Assembly (NCBI GenBank): GCA_945280365.1
Contig: CALYQD010000004.1
Span: forward strand, 72,571 to 136,570
Direction of reading: 5' to 3'
DNA length: 64,000 nucleotides
Source: an uncultured Apibacter sp.
Lineage (GTDB): Bacteria > Bacteroidota > Bacteroidia > Flavobacteriales > Weeksellaceae
Part shown: in pieces, positions 17,914-25,721 of the stretch
How positions within the stretch are numbered: position 1 is the first letter of the stretch
How the letters are laid out: each line of letters begins with the position of its first letter
The notes under the pieces: generated by a model
What the model saw: the letters and a program-made list of their open reading frames with translations, nothing else
What the model was told of the DNA's origin: nothing
The model's database searches: none
Position numbers and translations under genes: made by a program

Positions 17914-18558
17914 TTAGTTTTTGAATGTATTATTATGAATTAATGGATGACTATATAAAACCTTAGTAGACTTTTTATTTAGAGGTATATTCAAAGATTC
18001 TATAATTAGCCGAATTTCTAAAATATTATTTAATCCCGGGATGAAAATTCTATCAGTTCCTGCTTGTTCATAATAATTAACTCTCTTTCTGGTTTCTTCT
18101 AACGGATTGAATAGTTTAAGATAAGTATCAGTTCTTACATTAATAAAGAAATTAGAAAAACCTTTTTTATCTAAACTTTGTCGTATATTTTTTAGTAATT
18201 TCCCTTGTTCTGTCTTTTTAATCTCCCGTCAATTACATCTTAAATATTTATGCTTAAGCACCCTATTTCTGCCAATGATAAGATATTAGTAATAATATTT
18301 TTATCTTTTTTAGCAAATCCAGATTCTATATCTACAGATAATGGCATATTTGTTGCCTATTTTGTATTCTTTACTATACTAATAATCAGAAAAAAATATC
18401 CTTTCTCCATCATTATAACTCAACGTATTTGCAACACCCCAATTCGTAGTCCCTAATGCTTTAAAATTTGAATTTTGCATTATTATTGCAGACAATGTAT
18501 CCCATACATTTCCTAGGAAAATACATTCTTCTCTTTTATGTAAATCAAAAAAATCCAT
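17914..18558 (-). pseudogene. Isocitrate lyase/PEP mutase family protein, decayed
   Basis: Read on the minus strand from ATG 18558, three pieces of the family appear in the right order: NVWDTLSA and KALGTTNWGVAN; then MPLSVDIESGFA and LAEIGCLSINI; then FFINVRTDTYL with a Tyr-Glu-Gln-Ala-Gly-Thr-Asp-Arg-Ile-Phe-Ile-Pro-Gly-Leu run. These match the oxaloacetase/PEP-mutase-like branch. The pieces are separated by a stop near 18390 and by further disruption near 18235, and about 30-40 residues are missing between the first two. It sits immediately upstream of ada, as in an operon. Confidence 0.7.
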
Positions 18559-18659
18559 CTTAATATCTATTTCATGTTAAGTATGGAGCAAAGCTATTCT
18601 TTTATATTTTTGCATACAACCGAAAAATTAACAACCATTTTTGTCTCTTATTATAATAC

Positions 18660-19868
18660 TCATATCTTCTCTGTAATTTGCATTACAAACGATTCCAATT
18701 TTTGAGAAAGTGCTTCCATATCCTGACTGGTTTTCTGATTGGTTTTCTTAGCATATATCTATGTCGTTTTTATGTTCGTATGTCCTTATATGCGACTGAC
18801 TGTCTCGATGGGAACTTCTTTCGATAAGCAGATTGTCGTCGTCATGGTATGATGGGCTACGTGGTATGTGGGCTTTATCGTAATTCCGCAGTTCAATCCT
18901 ATTTTTCTTAAAATATTATTGCATTGTCTCTTGCTTGAAATAGGAAAGACTTTGCCATTTCTTGATAACCCTTTGTACTTTTCCAATATACACTTTTGGA
19001 CTTCAAGCAAACGAACATTAGATGGTGTGTTCATCTTCTGTCGTTTACTGTCCGTCAAATGATTTTCTTATTTTATCCGGCGTAAGGTTATTACCATCTA
19101 TATAGGACAAATCAGCAAAGACCGAAAAAATAAATTGATCGCGAATTATTTCATGGCTTGCTTTCTTGAACTTTAAATCCATTACTTGCTGCAATTCTTC
19201 GTTGTTCAAAAAACTTTTGCCTTTTGGAATATGCTTTGCTTTATAAAAAGAAATAGGATTAGTATGTAGTACTCCTGATATGCAAGCTTTGGACGCAACA
19301 TGTTTAAGTGCTGTCATGTAACAATTAATACCGTTGGTGCTACATTTGCGTTCCGTCCTTAAATATTGTTCGAAATCTTTTATAAATGTGCATTCTAATT
19401 CTTTAAGAAATACATAATTGCGTTTATGACATTTAGTTAAGAATCGGACTAAATATTATATAAGGAAACATAGGCCTTATAAGTTTTCTTCGAACATATT
19501 ACTCCAAGTTTTTGTCAAGCTCCTTATTATGAGATTCAAACAGAGGCATTAATGTATGCTTTTTTACATTTAATCCTCAATAAGTATTTTTTATTTTATC
19601 GGCAGTAGCGTAGCCATCTTTCTGCATTGCTTTCTGATAGCAGTTATTAATACCCGTTCTTATTTTATCCAATTTAGCATTAACGGATTGCGCTTTCCTT
19701 TAGCTTTGTTTGATTTCATGTCCCCTAAATCCAACGGAACACTTATTTTACAACTGAATTGTGCAATCCCTCATCAATTGATATGCGACACATTACAGGA
19801 ATGCTTCCATCTGGTTTGGGAGTATTCTTTTTTAAGTAAAATAAAATTTTAAAAAAAGTACTTTTCAT
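18660..19868 (-). pseudogene. Tyrosine recombinase (Bacteroidota transposon integrase), decayed
   Basis: On the minus strand the full ~400-codon layout of a Bacteroidota integrase can be followed. The start MKSTFFKILFYLKKN is at 19868. RTGINNCYQKAMQKDGYATA lies near 19650, the core TPSNVRLLEVQKCILEKYKG near 18990 and GHTNIKTT near 18780; the end is at 18660. Frameshifts and stops break it into at least four pieces. The HxxR catalytic motif reads HVAH, so the Arg is lost too. It cannot be active. Confidence 0.8.
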
Positions 19869-20131
19869 TTTTCAAAGTTTTTAATAATACAAAATTTATT
19901 TACTTCGAGTTATAAGAGGTTATGAAGATATATGCCAAAGGCTGACAATTAAAACATTAGCATCTGATTACACTTTCTAAGCAAGTAATGTTTTGATAAC
20001 TGAATTTTTGCGTAACCTTGCTTTATTTATGAAAATAGACTTATGACAGAGGAAAACGGTATGTGGGTTAAATTGTTGTTAGTCTGCAAATTATAGCCTT
20101 TTTCTTTATCTTGCTGTTTATCCTCTCTTTT
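19869..20131. other. Intergenic stretch, right end of the insert
   Basis: I see no gene, clear repeat or attachment site here. The last ~40 bases may be a very decayed piece of the 216-aa gene. Confidence 0.4.
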
Positions 20132-20262
20132 CAGTATCGTAAAAGACGCAAATTACAAAGTGGATCTTGTTTATACAACGCAAAACCAAAAAAATGTCGA
20201 CTATACAAAATTTAGAAATTTTCAGAATTTTAATTATTGTTTATACAATAAATCAAATTAGT
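20132..20262 (+). pseudogene. 216-aa secreted protein gene, decayed fragment
   Basis: Bases from CAGTATCGTAAAAGA onward match the middle of the gene at 1731 (equivalent to 2027-2095). They jump at a shared CCAAAAAAATG-like run to its last ~45 bases and then follow its downstream spacer. An internal deletion of about 240 bp is implied. Confidence 0.75.
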
Positions 20263-20361
20263 CTTAGCCAATTGGGCATATGTATATCAATATTCAACAG
20301 GATATGATTTTAAAAATCGTGGAGCGAATGATGGTTGGAACTTTAGAGGGCGGGGCTTATT
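20263..20361 (+). pseudogene. GH19-type effector module, 100-bp fragment
   Basis: The bases match 2764-2862 of the module at 2421 (LANWAY through GRGL) almost exactly. The match stops at GGGCTTATT, where it joins an immunity gene at a shared TATT, so a ~1.2-kb deletion at short microhomology is implied. Confidence 0.8.
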
Positions 20362-21291
20362 TGGAAAAAGAATATTAGATTTCAATGGATATAAAAGTAT
20401 TTCAAATAAAGATTTTTACAATAAAGTAGTAACTATATTTAAAAGAAAATTAGATAGTACTTCTCAAAATAGATATGTTTATGTAAACCTTAATAACATT
20501 TGTAATAAAAATTTCATCAAATACCCAAATTGAGAATATAGTGTTTTTTATATTATTAAGCAGAGTAATTTCATATCGCAGTTTTATTTTATTTCTGAAA
20601 TAGTAAATTATCAGAAAGAATATTCAAAGATAGCATAAATAGAAAACGCAATATCATTATCAAAGGAATTAGATGATGAAAAAGTTTCTATAGAACGCTG
20701 GAGATATTTGAAAAATTTATCCCAACAAAGACGTTTCAACCAACAATTGCTTATATCGAGGAAAAAATATTTATTTAATGATGATAAAAGCCAGTTTGGT
20801 TAATTAATAATGCTGGATTTATGGAATCTTTGATAATAATCTTTGGTTATACAGAAGATAAAAAATTATTTAATTGGGTAATGGAAAAAACTATGAGAGA
20901 GCTTAGGAGTTTGTTTCTTCAAAAATAATATTTTTGTAAAAAATTACAACGGGAGTGAAGGAATTCTGAGCTATATATGAGAAAACACCAATAATAAAAA
21001 AAGAAAGTATGCTATGCAGTTGTTATATTTAAGTGATAGAGATAATTGGAAAGATTTTAGTGACTCAGAATATACCAAAATATTAGCCTATATGGCGAAT
21101 ACCTTTGATCCTTTGACAGAAAAATATGAACAAGTAGGATTTCAAACTTGTGCAAAATAGAGTATTGTAAGAGGTCTGCACTATTCTCTACCTGAAGAAT
21201 AATGGGATAATTAAATTAAAGAATTTAAGAAAGATAATTATTATAATCTATTTCGTTTATAAGAAACTATAAAAATTGCTAAAAAATATTA
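20362..21291 (+). pseudogene. Immunity-type lipoprotein gene, second decayed copy
   Basis: Matches 4076-5027 of the broken gene at 3852, including the same TGA (about 20533) and TAA (about 20637). It has extra damage: frameshifts near 20800-20960 and further stops in the 3' half. The 5' end with the lipoprotein leader is missing. Confidence 0.8.
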
Positions 21292-21297
21292 ATTATT

Positions 21298-22473
21298 ATG
21301 AAATTAAAACTATCAGTACTATTTATCTTTACTTATTTTCTTATGCTTCATGCGCAAAGTAGAAAAGATGTTAATATAGATTTAGAGAAAATTGCTCAAT
21401 ATATAAAACTACAAGAAAGAAATTCAGAAGAAATAATAATAATACCTGAAGAGGAATTTATACCTACAGAAGAATATATGCTTCTGCAGCAATCTCTAAT
21501 AGAAAAATCATTAGAGAAAAGCGGGTATAAAGTACCAGAATATTCTATATTTAGAGAAAGGATAAAACATGTTTTTGGAATTGATTTGGATAAAAGTAAA
21601 GAAAAAGTAGTTACCTTGTATGGAGATGCCCCCGTTAATGGTAGAGAAAAAGCATATGATGATGATGAAATAAAAAATCTGCTTCCATTTGCCAAATTGG
21701 GATTCAATCAATATAAATATGAGTATTTTGGTTATCCATACATATGGAATATGTTTATAAATAAAGAAAAAAAAATATTAAATTATTATATAAAAAATTT
21801 AGGAAGTCTAATTAAAATTTATAATAAAAAAAATAAGAAATATAAAATTAAAAAAGACTTATTATTACTACACTTAAATAAATATATAGTGTATAATGAT
21901 AAAGCTAGCTTAGATTATTTATTATCTGAAGTGCCAGCTTTAACAAGATCATTAGTATCAAATTTTAATTATGATAAAGAAGATAAAATTAATGAAAGTG
22001 TAATGGATAATTTATACACTACTAATGCAGATGATCAACCTATGAGAGAGTCAGAATTGAGGGAATTGATTTTTGTAAAGAAAATTCAAACCGATCCAGA
22101 CCGGCTATATATAAGAGAGGGGATATTAAAAACTATTGAAAATATAACTAATGAAAATAATTGTAAGTATGCTATAGATTTAAGTAATGCATTAATAGAT
22201 TTATTAGATAGAAAGCGAGAAGGAGAAGATATAGGTTGGACGAATGAAGAATTGTATAAAATGGTAGCTTATTCTGCTAATTATATAGATCCATTGTATT
22301 GGAAGTATCATAATTTAGAAACAGTAGAATGGGGGGACGGTAATATATTAGGAGCTTATGATTCTTTATTATCTAAAGAAGAAGGGGAAGCTATGTTAAA
22401 ACAATTTGAGCAAAATAATTATTATAATTTACCTTATTTAAAAGAAGCTATAAAAATTACTAAAAAGTACTAA
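21298..22473 (+). CDS. Secreted immunity-type protein (391 aa), paralogue 1
   Basis: The leader MKLKLSVLFIFTYFLMLHAQS predicts type I signal-peptidase cleavage after HAQ, with no lipobox, so this branch should be soluble in the periplasm. The body follows the same plan as the 419-aa lipoproteins: HVFGIDLDKSKEKVVTLYG, LNKYIVYNDKASLDYLL, NEELYKMVAYSANYIDP and terminal NNYYNLPYL. It is separated by 5 bp from a second paralogue. No intact effector lies directly upstream, so its cognate toxin may have been deleted or may be the fossil at 23712. Confidence 0.65.
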   Translation: MKLKLSVLFIFTYFLMLHAQSRKDVNIDLEKIAQYIKLQERNSEEIIIIPEEEFIPTEEYMLLQQSLIEKSLEKSGYKVPEYSIFRERIKHVFGIDLDKSKEKVVTLYGDAPVNGREKAYDDDEIKNLLPFAKLGFNQYKYEYFGYPYIWNMFINKEKKILNYYIKNLGSLIKIYNKKNKKYKIKKDLLLLHLNKYIVYNDKASLDYLLSEVPALTRSLVSNFNYDKEDKINESVMDNLYTTNADDQPMRESELRELIFVKKIQTDPDRLYIREGILKTIENITNENNCKYAIDLSNALIDLLDRKREGEDIGWTNEELYKMVAYSANYIDPLYWKYHNLETVEWGDGNILGAYDSLLSKEEGEAMLKQFEQNNYYNLPYLKEAIKITKKY

Positions 22474-22478
22474 TTATT

Positions 22479-23708
22479 ATGAAATTAAAACTATCTATAC
22501 TATTTATCTTTACTTATTTTCTTATGTTTCATGCACAAAGTAGAAAAGATGTTAATATAGACCAAAATATAGAAAAACTAAAAAGAATTTCAGAAGGAGG
22601 AATAATAGTTCAACCTACAGAAGAAGATATGCTTCTGCAACAATCTTTAATAGAAAAATCATTAAAGAATAGTGGGTATAAAATACCAGAATATTCTATA
22701 TTTAGAGAAAGGATAAAAGATGTTTTTGGAATTGATTTGGATAAAAGCAAAGGAAAAGTAGTTACCTTGTATGGAGAAATCCCTGTTTATGATAGAGAAA
22801 AAGCATATGATGATGATGAAATAAAGTATAATATACTTCCAAAGATTAGTCATTTCACAACACTTAATGTATATAAATATACCTTGTGGGAAGAACATCC
22901 GTTTAAATGGAATATGTTTATAAATAAAGAAAAAAAAATATTAAATAATTATTTATTCAGTGAGAGTATAGGAAGTCTAATTAAAATTTATAATATAAAA
23001 AATAAGAAATATAAAATAAAAAAGGACTTATTCTTACTACACTTAAATAAATATATAATGTATAATGATAAAGCTAGTTTAGATTATTTATTATCTAAAC
23101 AAGCAGTTTTAGTAAGGTCATTAGTATCAAACTTTAATTATGATAAAGAAGATAAAATTAATGAAAGTGTAATGGATGATTTATACACTACTTATGCAGA
23201 TGATCAACCTATAAGAGAATCAAAATTGAGAGAATTGATTTTTGTAAAGAAAATTCAAATCGACCAAAGCTGGTTATATAGAAGAAAAGGTATATTGAGA
23301 GAATTGATTTTTGTAAAGAAAATTCTAACCGATCAAGACAGGTTATATATAAGAGAAGGAATATTAAAAACTATTGAAAAAATAACTAATGAAAATAATT
23401 GTAAATATGCTATAGAGTTAAGTAATGCATTAATAGATTTAATAGATAGAAAGCGAGAAGGAGAAGATATAGTCTGGACGAATGAAGAATTGTATAAAAT
23501 GGTAGCTTATACAGTGAATTATATAGACCCGTTATATTGGAAGTATCATAATTTAGAAACAGTAGAATGGAGGAATGGCAATATATTAGGAGCTTATGAT
23601 TCTTTATTATCTAATGAAGAAGGGGAAGTTATGTTAAAACAATTTGAGCAAAATAATTATTATAATTTACCTCATTTAAAAAGGTTAGTAAAAGAAATAA
23701 TAAATTGA
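22479..23708 (+). CDS. Secreted immunity-type protein (409 aa), paralogue 2
   Basis: It has the same signal peptide and body as the gene at 21298, about 70-80% identical by eye. It carries an internal tandem duplication of 23 residues beginning LRELIFVKKI (23226-23363), absent from all its relatives, so one structural element is doubled. The following DNA is a fossil effector module in the same frame. Confidence 0.65.
   Translation: MKLKLSILFIFTYFLMFHAQSRKDVNIDQNIEKLKRISEGGIIVQPTEEDMLLQQSLIEKSLKNSGYKIPEYSIFRERIKDVFGIDLDKSKGKVVTLYGEIPVYDREKAYDDDEIKYNILPKISHFTTLNVYKYTLWEEHPFKWNMFINKEKKILNNYLFSESIGSLIKIYNIKNKKYKIKKDLFLLHLNKYIMYNDKASLDYLLSKQAVLVRSLVSNFNYDKEDKINESVMDDLYTTYADDQPIRESKLRELIFVKKIQIDQSWLYRRKGILRELIFVKKILTDQDRLYIREGILKTIEKITNENNCKYAIELSNALIDLIDRKREGEDIVWTNEELYKMVAYTVNYIDPLYWKYHNLETVEWRNGNILGAYDSLLSNEEGEVMLKQFEQNNYYNLPHLKRLVKEIIN
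23226..23363 (+). repeat. 69-bp in-frame tandem duplication
   Basis: Two adjacent 69-bp units (23226-23294 and 23295-23363) encode LRELIFVKKIQIDQ... and LRELIFVKKILTDQ.... They have diverged by several substitutions, so the duplication is not brand new. Confidence 0.8.
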
Positions 23709-23711
23709 TAG

Positions 23712-24130
23712 AATAAAAATATCATTTCTATCATTATAGTGGAAAGAGGTAATAGTAAGAAGACAGGGAAATATCCAAGATGTAACAAATGTAACAATGA
23801 AAGAGCTTACTGACTTATCCCTGAATGTAAATAAGCAATTAATGTAGTAAAGTAGATCCTTTGTAAATGAGTATAGAAATAAATACTTGCAGGAGAAAAG
23901 CTTATTTTTTGTTCAAATAAAATTAGAAATAGGTTTTAGCTCTTTTACAGAAAGCTTAAATTACAGTTATAATAACTTAATGAGTAGTGATTTCAAATAT
24001 TATAAGGGGTAATACATAAAGATGTAAGGAAGATACTCAAAATCCGAAGGCTACTGGAAATAATAATGTTTAGAATGGGTGAATGAAAAAAAGAATGGAG
24101 CAAATGATGACTATAGTTTAACTATTATTT
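23712..24130 (+). pseudogene. GH19-type effector module, fossil
   Basis: The first ~60 bp match the boundary before the module at 6896 (shared GNSKKT codons), then a Cys pair appears (RCNKCN). Beyond a stop, the pieces INTCRRKAYFLF and, one frame on, EIGFSSFTESLNYSYNNL and MSSDFKYYKG match the N-terminal part of GH19-like effector domains. Later bases are too decayed to follow. The rest of the gap to 24582 has no gene and includes the presumed T6SS promoter region. Confidence 0.6.
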
Positions 24131-24443
24131 CTTTTAATTATATGATATATGAATTAGAAATCATATAAAATGATTAAAACCATATAATGCTTCTCTTAAA
24201 ATAGAAATAATCTCTCTTTTTTCAAGTATTTGACATTATAATATATGCTGTATGTATTGCTAAAAAATAATCTCAAAAGCAATCCTTTAAATAAAATTTT
24301 ATATTAGTCATGTAATTCATTTACCATGTGTAAATTTTTGGTGCATAACGGTTTGCATTTTCTTTAGTCGAATTGAGAAGAAAAGATAAATATATCACCT
24401 AATTTATAGGATAAAATAACTAAAATAATTTTTATTGGATTTA

Positions 24444-24480
24444 ATTATCTTTATTTATTAATTTTTAAAATAAAGATAAT
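24444..24480. promoter_or_regulatory. Inverted repeat upstream of the T6SS cluster
   Basis: The 12-bp arms ATTATCTTTATT and AATAAAGATAAT are perfect, 13 bp apart, about 100 bp before the first T6SS gene. It could be an operator or an RNA hairpin; the AT-rich context makes chance possible. Confidence 0.35.
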
Positions 24481-24582
24481 AAAAATATATATTTATATAT
24501 TATAAAAATATATATAATGTATTTCTTGTATAAAAAAAAATACCTAAGTTAGCAGGTAAAAATATTTCAAATACATTCTAAA

Positions 24583-25671
24583 ATGAATCGTAGGTTAAAG
24601 AATTCGATCAATAAGTTTTATAAGAAAATAGATTTTAGAATACTATATATATTCATTATATTTATTTTGATTGGCTTATTTATCTTATTCTATAAATATT
24701 CTCGGTTTGTTAGTTGTGAGCAAATAGATTTTGCTATTGAAGCTGAAAGGAAGCAAGTAGGAGAAATAATCGGTTTTAAAGATTTAACTCCTGGAGCTAA
24801 AAGTTGGTTATGGGATTTTGGGGACAATTCCCCTAAAAAATATGAACAGCATCCTTTGCATAGATATTCAAAATCAGGAATGTATATAGTGACATTAAAA
24901 GTAAATGGATCTTGTATTTTGCAAAAAACAATAGAAATAAAAAATATGGGCAAAATCATAGATTCCAGGAAAGTTCCTCAAATAATTTCTCCTACTGTAG
25001 TAACTGTAGGTCAACCATTTAATGTCTATTGTAAATATAGCGGAGAAGCCTTTTCTTGGGAATGGAGTTTTGGAGAATCTGGTCAAATGGATGATACTTC
25101 AGAATACCCTATATATAATTATAGTGAACCTGGAAAAAAAAGATTGACTCTAGTAATAAATGGAGATATAGCTCATATTGCCAGCAAAGATATTTACGTA
25201 AAACCTAGAGTATTAAATGAAGTAAAGGAAACACCAATACTAGGTTTTATACCTGATAAAAATGATGAAGATTTTGAACCTAAACATAATATTTTACCGG
25301 AAAATCCATGGGTACCTGTTTTAAAGAATATCTCGGGAGTTCCTGAAGAAACTCCTTTAGAAAAAGAAAAAAATAAAATCATTGAGGATCAAGCACCTTC
25401 AATATCTGAAAATCAATTTAAAGAATTATTATTAGAAGTTGCGAAGCAGGGTAAGACAAAGGAAGATTTTAGTAAATATATCAATAACTATGATTTTTCT
25501 GTAATAAAAAATGATAAGACCATCATAACCTTTTCTGAATTATGTGAAAAAATTGAAAATAAAAAAATAAAGATAAAATCATTACGTATTGATAGAAACA
25601 ATAATAATTACATAACAAATATTAATATTAAATATAAAATAAAAAAAGGGCCTTTTTGGATTTATGACTAA
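24583..25671 (+). CDS. T6SSiii membrane-anchored PKD-domain protein (candidate TssP)
   Basis: A 362-aa protein with one N-terminal membrane helix (about residues 19-41) and the rest presumably periplasmic. Two PKD-like repeats are visible: WLWDFGDNSPKKYEQHPLH with HRYSKSGMYIVTL, and WEWSFGESG with YNYSEPGKKRLTL. The C-terminal ~130 residues are charged with no recognised fold. It heads the T6SS gene run, 50 bp before tssH. The Bacteroidota T6SSiii uses TssN, O, P, Q and R in place of the JLM membrane complex. From topology and position I take this as the TssP-like component, but I cannot prove that name from sequence. Confidence 0.6.
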   Translation: MNRRLKNSINKFYKKIDFRILYIFIIFILIGLFILFYKYSRFVSCEQIDFAIEAERKQVGEIIGFKDLTPGAKSWLWDFGDNSPKKYEQHPLHRYSKSGMYIVTLKVNGSCILQKTIEIKNMGKIIDSRKVPQIISPTVVTVGQPFNVYCKYSGEAFSWEWSFGESGQMDDTSEYPIYNYSEPGKKRLTLVINGDIAHIASKDIYVKPRVLNEVKETPILGFIPDKNDEDFEPKHNILPENPWVPVLKNISGVPEETPLEKEKNKIIEDQAPSISENQFKELLLEVAKQGKTKEDFSKYINNYDFSVIKNDKTIITFSELCEKIENKKIKIKSLRIDRNNNNYITNINIKYKIKKGPFWIYD

Positions 25672-25721
25672 ATATTGATAAAAACCTTTTAATAAAAAAC
25701 ACATTATATAATTATTTATAT

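Larger units (their letters stand above)
15843..20131. mobile_element. 4.3-kb insert with integrase remnant, splitting the effector array
   Basis: The insert lies between two pieces of a 216-aa-type gene (left break equivalent to base 1851 of copy a, right resumption at about 2027). It contains, all on the minus strand, an unrecognised decayed gene, an intact ada, a decayed PEP-mutase-family gene and a decayed tyrosine recombinase. This looks like the remains of an integrated element that also carried chromosomal-type genes. No clean terminal repeats or attachment sites were seen. The stretch 15843-16178 has no gene. Confidence 0.45.

Noticed and set aside
18250..18456. Plus-strand 68-aa membrane-like frame
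   Set aside because: The minus strand here reads pieces of a PEP-mutase-family protein in the correct order, so this is a shadow.
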